Assembly (NCBI GenBank): GCA_964620345.1
Contig: CAZUHK010000079.1
Location: 1 to 13,488 of the forward strand
DNA length: 13,488 nucleotides
Reading direction: 5' to 3'
DNA from: CAZUHK01 sp964620345
GTDB taxonomy: Bacteria; Planctomycetota; Phycisphaerae; Phycisphaerales; Zrk34
This document shows, piece by piece, positions 8,501 through 13,488 of the stretch. The notes under the pieces are model-generated. The model made no database searches. It was not told the DNA's origin and worked only from the letters and a program-made list of their open reading frames with translations. Positions within the stretch are counted from its first letter, which is position 1. The number at the start of each line of letters is the position of its first letter. The position numbers and the translations under genes were made by a program.

Positions 8501-11500
8501 CGACGAAGCGTACCGGCCGGGCCAGGTGCTCGACCATCGTCTGCCGGATCGCGCCGGTCCGCGTCGGGTACGGCCCGCCGCTGGCGTTGGAATAGATCGG
8601 CAGGCGTGGCTCGTGGAAATCGACCGCTTCCAGGTCGTGATCGAGCTTGGCCGCGGCCTCGGCGACCAGCGGGCTGTGAAACGCCGCGGTCACCGCGATG
8701 CGTCGGACGGTCAGCCCCGTGGCGCTCATGCGTTCGACCGCCAAGTCGATCGCGGCCGACTCCCCGGCGATCACCGTCTGCTGCGGGGCGTTCATGTTCG
8801 CCAGGTACACGTCGAGGTTCAGCTCATGGATCGCACGGCGGACCGCGTCGGCGTCGGCCGAGACCGCGGCCATCGCACCCGGCTTGTCGCGGCCGACCGC
8901 GTACATCGCCTGCCCGCGCTTGGCACTGACGCGCATCAGGTCGCGGCGGGAATAGACGCCCGCGGCGCACAGGGCGACGTACTCGCCGTAGCTGTGGCCG
9001 GCCACCGCGGCGGGGCGCAGGCCCAACGCCTCGAGCACGTCGATCGCGACCAGCGAGGTCAGCCCGATCGCCGGCTGGGCGGCGCGGGTGTCGTTGATCG
9101 CCTCGCGCTGGGCTCTGGCGGCCTCGGTGTCGAAGGTCGGCGGGGGATAGATGCGGCTGTGCAGCGGCCAGTCGAGCAGGTCCGCCACCCACCGCTGGGC
9201 CTGCTCGCACAGCGCCACGCCGCCGGGCCAGTCGCGCATCAGGTCGGCCAGCATGTTCACCCGCTGAGCCCCCTGGCCGGGGAACAGGAAGGCCACCTGC
9301 TCGGCCGAGGCCGGCTGGGCGTCGCTGAGGTAGATGCCCGTGGGATGCTCGAAGTCGCCATCGTTGCCCAGGGCCCGGACCGCCCGCTCGAGCTTGTCGC
9401 GCAGGTCGTCCAGCGACTCGGCGATCAGCGCCAGGCGTACGTTGCGGGTCGCCGGCAGGTCGTGCACGACGCTGCGAGCGAGCTGCGCCAGGCGCGGCGT
9501 CGGGCCGGCGCCGAGGCGATCGCGCAGCGTGATCATTCGATCGCGCAGCGCATCGCGCGACTCGGCGGCGAAGGCGAACAGCTCGGCCGGGCGCGGGCTG
9601 AAGTGGGCCCGGCGGGCCTCGGCGGGGTCGGCGTTTTCTTCGAGCACGACGTGGAAGTTGGTGCCGCCGAAGCCGAACGCGCTGACCGCGGCGCGGCGGG
9701 GGGCGTGCTCGTCGGCGTGGAACCAGGGCCGGGCCGCGGTGTTGACGTAGAACGGCGAGCCGGGGGCGGCCAGCGCGGGGTTGGGCTGCTCGACGTTGAG
9801 CGTCGGCGGCAGCGTGCGCTGGTGCAGCGCCAGGGCGGTCTTGATCAGCGAGGCGATGCCCGCGGCGCTCTTGGCGTGGCCGATCATCGACTTGACCGAC
9901 CCCACGGCGCAGTACGGCTCGCCGTCGTGCCCCTCGCCGAACACGCCCGTCGCCGCTTCGATCTCCGAGCGATCGCCCACCGCGGTGCCGGTGGCGTGTG
10001 CTTCGAGCAGGGCGATGGTGCGCGGCTCGACGCCCGCGTCGGCGTACGCGCGGCGCAGGGCCAGCGACTGACCCTCGGGGTACGGCGCGGTGAGCGAGCG
10101 GGCCTGGCCGTCGCTCGACGAGCCGATGCCGCGGATGGTCGCGTAGATGCGGTCGCCGTCGCGCTGGGCGTCGGCCAATCGCTTGAGCACGACCACGCCC
10201 GCGCCCTCGCCCAGGAGAATCCCATCGGCCCCGGCGTCGAACGGGCGCGACACGCCGGCGGGCGTCAGCGCCTGGGTCTTGGCGAAGCTCATGAATGTGA
10301 AGGCGTTGTTCGACCAGTCCACCGCGCCGACCAGCGCCACGTCCATCGTGCCGTTGCGCAGCCCCGCGATGCCCGTGTGCAGCGCCGCCAGGGCGCTGGA
10401 GCACGCGGCGTCTACCACGCAGTTGGTGCCGCCCAGATCCAGCCGATTCGCCACGCGCCCGGCGATCACGTTCGGCAGAAAACCGGGGAAGCTGTCCTCC
10501 GACCACTCGGGCAAGCTCGGCGCAAGCTGGGCCAGCGCCTCGTCGTACGCCCGGCGCGACGTGCCCTGAATGCGCCCCGCGTAATGGCGGAACATCGTGC
10601 GCACCGCGTAGGCGGTGCCCACGTCGTGGATGCCGCTGGTGCCGAAGATCACGCTGGTCCGCTGCCGCGGGAACGGCCGGCGGTCGTACCCCGCGTCGCA
10701 CAGCGCCCGGCGGGCCAGCTCCAGCGCGAGCAACTGGCTGGGCTCGACCTGCCGCGCGGCCCGGGGCGGGATCCGATAGCGCACCGGATCGAACCGCTGG
10801 GGCTCGAGGAAGCTGCCCCACTTGCAGTAGGCCCGGTCGGGCGAGAGCCGGTCGGGGGTGTAAAGCTCGGCCGGATCCCACCGGTCCGGCGAGACCTCGC
10901 GGATGGCTGAAAAACCGTTGACGATGTTCTGCCAGTAGCTCGGCAGGTCGGGCGAGCCGGGGAACACGCAATCCATGCCGACGATGGCGATCGGCTCGCC
11001 GGGCCCGTCGGGCCGGTCGGCGTCGCGAAGCCCGAACGCACGCGGCCGGGGGGCGTTGCGCGACAGCGCAACCGCGTCTTCACTCACGCGGCGGTGCAGG
11101 TCGGCCATGGGCGTGGTCGCTTCATGGAACACCGCGGCCTGGCCGATCATGAACATGCCCTCGCGGGCCATCGTTTCGGGATCGACCGGCACGAGCTTGC
11201 CCTTGACCAGTTGCTCGCCGCGCCGCTGCAGGCGGGCGCGTTCATCGCCGCCGGCGTCGGGCAGCGCGTCGGGCGTGGGGGTGCTTTGTCGCTTGAGCCC
11301 CTTGGCCGCGAGGCGCAGGCGGCCGACGTTGAGCATCTCCAGTTCCAGCCGCATCTCGTCGGTCGAGGCGTTGGCGTCGATCAGCTTGCGTCGGGCGGCC
11401 TGGAACTGCTGCGAGTACGGCCCGCGCGTGCAGCGGGTGACGTGGCCGGTGGCGCTTTCCAGCAGGTCGGTGTCGCCGCAGGCGATGGATTGATCCTGGT

Positions 11501-13151
11501 AGGTCTGGCTGATCGCGCCGGTGGCCACGGCCTCGGGCGTGAACAGGTAAGCGGTGCCCATCAGCACGCCGACCTTGATGCCACGCTCGGCCAGCGGGCG
11601 GGCGATGACCTCGACCATCGCGGCCGAGAGCGTGTCATGAACCCCCCCGGCGAACAGGACGTGGATGTTCTGCGGGTCTTCGAGTTCGGCTTCGAGCAGC
11701 GTGTCGACCGCGTGCTGCCAGAGCAGCAGACTGTTTCGCGGGCCGACGTGGCCGCCGCACTCGCGGCCCTCAAGAACGAACTTGCGCGCGCCGCCATCGA
11801 GGAACGTTTTGAGCAACGCCGCCGATGGGACGTGCAGGTAGGCGCCGGTGCCCATCTGCTCGAATTCGCGGGCTTGGGCGGGTCGGCCGCCGGCGATCAG
11901 CGCCCAGCGGGGCGGGTGCCGGCCGATCGCCTGCATCTGCGCCTGGCGCACCTTGGCCGGCACGAAGCCGAGGATGCCCACGCCCCAGGGCCGATCGCCG
12001 AGCAATTCGGCGGTGTCATGCAGCAGTTGCGCGGTCTCGTCGCCGCCCATCAGCGCGATCGCGAGCATCGGCAGCGCGCCATGGTCTGCCACGGCTTTGG
12101 CGAAGGGCGCCACATCGCTGACGCGCGTCATCGGCCCCTGGACGATCGGGTACCGCGTGCCGTGGGACTGGGCCAGCGGGCTGTCGGGCGCCAGCGCCGG
12201 CTGCTCGGGGGCGCTGGCCCACTGGCGATCGACGGCGTCGCGGTACAGGTCCAGCACGCCGGCGACGGTGACGCCGCGGTCGGCAAGGCGGCCGGCCAGC
12301 GCGATGCCCTGGCCCAGCGGCAGCGGGCGGTCGGCGGCATCGGCCGGGGTGGACCAGCGCTCGAGCAGGGCCGCGGGCCAGGCGGCATCGTCGTCGGTGC
12401 GGTGCTGGGCCTGGGCGACGAACGGCCGATCCACACGCACGCTCAGCCGCACCTTGCACGCCGCGGGGCCGACGTCGGCCGATTCGCTGCCATCGTATTG
12501 CGCGTAGGCGCGGCCGGTGGCGTCGTCGAACGGCGCTTCGCCGGTGAGCCACAGTTCCTCGGCGAGCACGACGCCCGACGCGCCGGCGAGCAGCGCCGCG
12601 GCCGCGGCCTGCGGGCCCAGGGCCCCGTGCAGGTAGTAGGGCGTGGCCAGCTTGCCGGCCAGGCGTTGGAGCAGGATGTAGGCCGAGTCATTCGCCACGC
12701 GCCCGCCGGCTTCGTTGGCCTTGATCACCAGCCCGTCGAAGCCCAGCCCATCGGCCGCCGCGGCCTGGGCGGGGCCGTAGCATTCGATCAGCACCCGCTC
12801 GGCCAGCGACCGGCTCTGAGCGAGCGCGGCGGCCATCGCGTCGGCATCGTCATCCAGCCCCCCGATCAGCAGCAGCGGCCAGCGGCCGGTCGCCTCGGCC
12901 AGCTCCCCGAGGCAAGCCGGCCGGCGGTCGGGCTGATTCCAGGTGTCCCATCGCACGCCCCAGGGCCCCTTGGCCCCCAGGGCCGCGCCATCGCGAAGGC
13001 GGGCCAGCTCCGCGGCGCGGCGCGCCGCGGGGGTGTCCAAGCCCAGATCCAGCAGCCCCGCCGCCCCGGCCCGCGCCGCGGCGATCGCCAAGCTCGCATC
13101 GCATTCGTGCCAGGGCGTCACAACCCAAAGCCCCGCAATTTGGCCATGCAT
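5502..13151 (-). CDS. Synthase subunit 1: ER-like(x2)-KS-AT-ACP-KR
   Basis: This 2549-aa protein is the first gene of the operon. Residues 5-300 look like a degenerate nitronate-monooxygenase/PfaD barrel. A second, canonical barrel follows at about 331-690 (YPIVQGPM at 334, EGRECGGHVGP with H468) and is the likely enoyl reductase. KS (716-1165) has C917 in DAACSSA, H1052 in EAHATGT and H1092 in SMIGH. AT (1285-1600) has FPGQGAQ with Q1293, S1387 in GHSYGE, R1412 exactly 25 residues later (as in malonyl-specific ATs) and H1492 in AFHS, so malonyl loading is likely. After a Pro/Ala-rich linker and a Gln-rich helix comes one ACP (1838-1920, S1875 in GIDSIK). A second Pro-rich linker leads to a KR (about 1996-2540) with TGGARGI at 2254-2260, K2407, S2431, Y2444 and N2448. 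The ATG at 13151 is preferred because AAGGA lies 9 bases upstream. Fusion of a PfaD-like ER to the N-terminus differs from classical Pfa systems, where PfaD is separate. Confidence 0.94.
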   Translation of the reverse strand: MHGQIAGLWVVTPWHECDASLAIAAARAGAAGLLDLGLDTPAARRAAELARLRDGAALGAKGPWGVRWDTWNQPDRRPACLGELAEATGRWPLLLIGGLDDDADAMAAALAQSRSLAERVLIECYGPAQAAAADGLGFDGLVIKANEAGGRVANDSAYILLQRLAGKLATPYYLHGALGPQAAAAALLAGASGVVLAEELWLTGEAPFDDATGRAYAQYDGSESADVGPAACKVRLSVRVDRPFVAQAQHRTDDDAAWPAALLERWSTPADAADRPLPLGQGIALAGRLADRGVTVAGVLDLYRDAVDRQWASAPEQPALAPDSPLAQSHGTRYPIVQGPMTRVSDVAPFAKAVADHGALPMLAIALMGGDETAQLLHDTAELLGDRPWGVGILGFVPAKVRQAQMQAIGRHPPRWALIAGGRPAQAREFEQMGTGAYLHVPSAALLKTFLDGGARKFVLEGRECGGHVGPRNSLLLWQHAVDTLLEAELEDPQNIHVLFAGGVHDTLSAAMVEVIARPLAERGIKVGVLMGTAYLFTPEAVATGAISQTYQDQSIACGDTDLLESATGHVTRCTRGPYSQQFQAARRKLIDANASTDEMRLELEMLNVGRLRLAAKGLKRQSTPTPDALPDAGGDERARLQRRGEQLVKGKLVPVDPETMAREGMFMIGQAAVFHEATTPMADLHRRVSEDAVALSRNAPRPRAFGLRDADRPDGPGEPIAIVGMDCVFPGSPDLPSYWQNIVNGFSAIREVSPDRWDPAELYTPDRLSPDRAYCKWGSFLEPQRFDPVRYRIPPRAARQVEPSQLLALELARRALCDAGYDRRPFPRQRTSVIFGTSGIHDVGTAYAVRTMFRHYAGRIQGTSRRAYDEALAQLAPSLPEWSEDSFPGFLPNVIAGRVANRLDLGGTNCVVDAACSSALAALHTGIAGLRNGTMDVALVGAVDWSNNAFTFMSFAKTQALTPAGVSRPFDAGADGILLGEGAGVVVLKRLADAQRDGDRIYATIRGIGSSSDGQARSLTAPYPEGQSLALRRAYADAGVEPRTIALLEAHATGTAVGDRSEIEAATGVFGEGHDGEPYCAVGSVKSMIGHAKSAAGIASLIKTALALHQRTLPPTLNVEQPNPALAAPGSPFYVNTAARPWFHADEHAPRRAAVSAFGFGGTNFHVVLEENADPAEARRAHFSPRPAELFAFAAESRDALRDRMITLRDRLGAGPTPRLAQLARSVVHDLPATRNVRLALIAESLDDLRDKLERAVRALGNDGDFEHPTGIYLSDAQPASAEQVAFLFPGQGAQRVNMLADLMRDWPGGVALCEQAQRWVADLLDWPLHSRIYPPPTFDTEAARAQREAINDTRAAQPAIGLTSLVAIDVLEALGLRPAAVAGHSYGEYVALCAAGVYSRRDLMRVSAKRGQAMYAVGRDKPGAMAAVSADADAVRRAIHELNLDVYLANMNAPQQTVIAGESAAIDLAVERMSATGLTVRRIAVTAAFHSPLVAEAAAKLDHDLEAVDFHEPRLPIYSNASGGPYPTRTGAIRQTMVEHLARPVRFVEQIQAMYDAGSRVFIEAGPGRILTGLTGRILGDQPHAAMSLDHPGQSSWLPLGRLVARCFALGLDVKVATWFAGRGLDTIGVEALLDREQQQGQIKPTDMMLTASRVRPAQEPAEPTPEPRPSESPPPPAAPTPRKTEAIAMSASDQPPQPTPTAPAVPPPAAGQSVDQFQQTMNRWLELQQQFLRLQERVMTGQASGPAPSSQSPAAGAAHPAGPPPAFDDFSSLPTGQAPAIPGMPDASIQASQPAAATDPAPAAPPVPAQAPAPEPAAPRPTDLAATADAGQAPPTAVFKQDLLREVSRCTGYPEDMLELDTPLESGLGIDSIKVIEIFSSLKGYHHLLIDENQDEEEALAAFAELKTLGMIVDQYDRRRGALAAGYTSAPAKPTAPSNGSAAAESTAAPAPGNGTPRLEPQVPEPQMPRPVESGANPKIAAVDDRGATPPPPPAAPVERWVLQPAAAPLDDDAQADFDDARQNIASDRLIVLLGQHDELSGAVLTALDSMGLPAAHLAHGPAAAKVGPHRYEADFDHADSLTQARRLITEHQPQPVAALVNLTGLDPELADDQAELLTTRLLHAARAFEDDFQAAAKRDGGLVVNLTAQGGQFGLGEGASDSLPQAASVGFFKSLAREWRGVRVRNVDLDAHADTQALLAALGRELMADDALEEIGFNDAGRWRIDMAEQPTDATALRADLDARSIVLATGGARGITAHILRRLAERTGATMLIVGRTPLTDAAAEPAGVRDLTDAAALRAALIRRAADAGSRPQPPAIEAAVSRLMRAREVRANLDAIRAAGSAVEYHALDISDAGRFAQWLDAVYDKHGRIDVVIHGAGQLRDGPVHSKTADAVADVFASKVTPALVLARKLRPDSLKHLALFASVAGRFGNAGQSDYAAANECLNALARRLDRAWPGRVVAINWGPWDAGMVSDGLKTAYARRGIELIQPERGAEAFCAELCCNGAAPPQVVLACTARALQQASAPPADRAAGVAAGSGGHG
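5518..5523 (-). promoter_or_regulatory. Ribosome binding site of synthase subunit 2
   Basis: GGGGAG lies 8 bases before the ATG at 5509, inside the last codons of subunit 1. The ATG and the upstream TGA share an 8-base overlap (ATGGCTGA). This fixes the start and suggests translational coupling, which would help keep the two synthase subunits at matched levels. Confidence 0.75.
8076..8090 (-). promoter_or_regulatory. Possible internal translation start inside subunit 1
   Basis: Within the disordered linker after the first AT, an in-frame ATG (residue 1692, starting at 8078) is preceded by GAGG at 8087-8090, exactly 8 bases upstream. The residues that follow, MSASDQPPQP, read like a normal protein N-terminus. 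If used, it would give an 858-aa ACP-KR polypeptide ending at 5502. It may also be a fusion scar from once-separate KS-AT and ACP-KR genes. GAGG can arise by chance in high-GC coding sequence, so use of this start is unproven. Confidence 0.3.
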
Positions 13152-13160
13152 GGGAATCGG

Positions 13161-13165
13161 TCCTT
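13161..13165 (-). promoter_or_regulatory. Ribosome binding site of synthase subunit 1
   Basis: AAGGA (within GAGAAGGACC) lies 9 bases before the ATG at 13151. It selects this ATG over an upstream in-frame ATG at 13415, which would add 88 low-complexity residues and run across the promoter region. Confidence 0.75.
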
Positions 13166-13168
13166 CTC

Positions 13169-13179
13169 TCACACCGTGA
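13169..13179 (-). repeat. Short inverted repeat next to the subunit 1 ribosome site
   Basis: TCAC-GGT-GTGA on the minus strand. The stem can extend by a T-G and a T-A pair, and it ends in the GAGA just before AAGGA. A small RNA hairpin here could partly mask the ribosome site. It is short enough to occur by chance. Confidence 0.3.
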
Positions 13180-13184
13180 AACCC

Positions 13185-13200
13185 CAACGCCGCGGCGTTG
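13185..13200. promoter_or_regulatory. Perfect 16-bp palindrome in the operon leader
   Basis: CAACGCCGCGGCGTTG is fully self-complementary. It sits 34-49 bases upstream of the subunit 1 ATG, between the candidate promoter and the ribosome site. A symmetric site in this position could be an operator for a dimeric repressor, or form a 6-bp RNA stem with a CGCG loop. No regulator gene is in the window. Confidence 0.45.
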
Positions 13201-13261
13201 TCGACGGAGATTGGCTTGATCGACTCGGATGGTGGGGTGCGTCCACGGCCAAGATGGCGCA

Positions 13262-13290
13262 AGTTTACCCGTTGCCCGCCGCACCGCCAA
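13262..13290 (-). promoter_or_regulatory. Candidate promoter of the synthase operon
   Basis: On the minus strand, TTGGCG (13285-13290) is followed after exactly 17 bases by TAAACT (13262-13267). Each matches 4 of 6 consensus positions of a housekeeping sigma promoter. Transcription would begin near 13255, giving a leader of about 100 bases that contains the 16-bp palindrome. The motif match alone is modest; the position is sensible. Confidence 0.4.
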
Positions 13291-13318
13291 GCCCCAAACC
13301 CCTTTCGCCGGCGGGGCC

Positions 13319-13347
13319 TTGATTTACTCAAGCGTTTCTGGCATATT
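13319..13347 (+). promoter_or_regulatory. Candidate promoter of the divergent plus-strand gene
   Basis: TTGATT (13319-13324), a 17-base spacer and CATATT (13342-13347), with TGG immediately before the -10 box as in an extended -10 promoter. This is the most AT-rich stretch of the region. Transcription would start near 13354, leaving a leader of about 80 bases before the ATG at 13433. The -35 box also forms half of a TTGA-TTTAC-TCAA inverted repeat (13319-13331), a possible operator. Confidence 0.5.
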
Positions 13348-13375
13348 CCCGATGCAACAGAAGAAGAGAAGTGCC

Positions 13376-13391
13376 GCCGGTATGTGCCGGC
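13376..13391 (+). repeat. Inverted repeat in the leader of the divergent gene
   Basis: GCCGG-TATGTG-CCGGC can form a 5-bp GC-rich stem with a 6-base loop in the predicted 5' leader. It has no following T-run, so it is not a terminator. It may be a leader structure or a protein-binding site. Confidence 0.3.
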
Positions 13392-13410
13392 CGCCGACAT
13401 TGGGAAGAGA

Positions 13411-13426
13411 CTCACCTGTGAGGGAG
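13411..13426 (+). promoter_or_regulatory. Inverted repeat overlapping the ribosome site of the divergent gene
   Basis: CTCAC-CT-GTGAG (13411-13422) overlaps AGGGAG (13421-13426), the ribosome site lying 6 bases before the ATG at 13433. As RNA it can fold as a 4-bp stem with a tetraloop that covers the start of the ribosome site, so it may tune translation. The ribosome site itself is convincing; the regulatory role is a guess. Confidence 0.45.
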
Positions 13427-13432
13427 CTATCG

Positions 13433-13488
13433 ATGCGGAATCCGAATTCGGTGCGTTCAGCGGGCCTCGGCCTCGCGATGGTAATTGT
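13433..13488 (+). CDS. Start of a divergent gene, possible exported protein (partial)
   Basis: Only 18 codons are present before the window ends: MRNPNSVRSAGLGLAMVI. A short N-terminal region with two arginines (R2, R8) followed by a hydrophobic run resembles the beginning of a signal peptide or membrane anchor. AGGGAG lies 6 bases before the ATG; an in-frame GTG at 13418 is an alternative start but would place the ribosome site inside the gene. It is transcribed away from the synthase operon and need not be related to it. The family cannot be recognised from so few residues. Confidence 0.55.
   Translation, partial: MRNPNSVRSAGLGLAMVI

Noticed and set aside
8364..10910. Open plus-strand frame of about 850 codons opposite the KS-AT part of subunit 1
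   Set aside because: Same reason: low-complexity translation and no domain, opposite intact KS and AT active sites. The same applies to the long plus-strand frames at 4136-5716, 5448-6794 and 11094-13322.
1..13151. Thioesterase, terminal reductase or a second DH
   Set aside because: No GxSxG hydrolase region other than the two ATs, no second NAD(P)-binding reductase after the KR and no second hotdog pair were seen in the translated subunits.
13280..13306. G-quadruplex in the minus-strand promoter region
   Set aside because: There are two runs of four Gs followed only by runs of two, which supports at most a weak two-layer structure and is common in such GC-rich DNA.
13376..13391. Intrinsic terminator
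   Set aside because: The stem is 5 bp without a T-run and lies in a region between divergent starts, not after a gene.
13152..13415. N-terminal extension of subunit 1 to an ATG at 13415
   Set aside because: The extra 88 residues resemble translated leader DNA, cover the candidate promoters and palindrome, and lack a ribosome site as good as the AAGGA before 13151.
1..13488. CRISPR array, tRNA, rRNA, insertion sequence or attachment site
   Set aside because: No direct repeat array, cloverleaf-like gene, transposase or terminal inverted repeats were seen; the window is almost fully coding on the minus strand.

Overview
This high-GC window is nearly filled by one minus-strand operon. It encodes an iterative type I polyketide/fatty-acid synthase related to the PUFA (Pfa), heterocyst-glycolipid (Hgl) and enediyne (PKSE) synthases. 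The GC content, the split Pfa-like architecture and the tightly packed operon would suit a planctomycete (possibly Phycisphaerae) or another environmental bacterium with secondary-lipid capacity. No taxonomic marker gene is present, so this placement is inference.

Layout, in the direction of transcription (right to left). A divergent control region lies at about 13152-13432. It holds candidate promoters for both directions, a perfect 16-bp palindrome in the leader of the synthase operon, and small inverted repeats near both starts. Synthase subunit 1 (13151 to 5502, 2549 aa) has two tandem PfaD/nitronate-monooxygenase-like barrels, then KS, AT, one ACP and KR. Synthase subunit 2 (5509 to 824, 1561 aa) overlaps it by 8 bases and has KS, AT, DH and a C-terminal phosphopantetheinyl transferase. 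A sulfotransferase (798 to beyond base 1) follows after 25 bases and is cut by the window edge. At the right edge, the first 18 codons of a divergent plus-strand gene are visible and look like the start of a secreted or membrane protein.

Together the two subunits carry a full reductive set (KS, AT, ACP, KR, DH, ER) plus an in-built ACP-activating enzyme. They could in principle build a partly or fully reduced acyl chain on a single ACP. No thioesterase or terminal reductase domain is visible. Release may rely on the unusual second AT or on genes beyond the left edge. The adjacent sulfotransferase suggests that the chain, or the lipid carrying it, is sulfated. The product cannot be read from the sequence.

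The most notable points are the tandem ER-like barrels (the first has lost the usual histidine), the fusion of ER to the N-terminus of a KS-AT-ACP-KR protein, two intact KS domains with no chain-length-factor-like copy, an atypical second AT, and a well-placed internal start signal that could yield a separate ACP-KR polypeptide.
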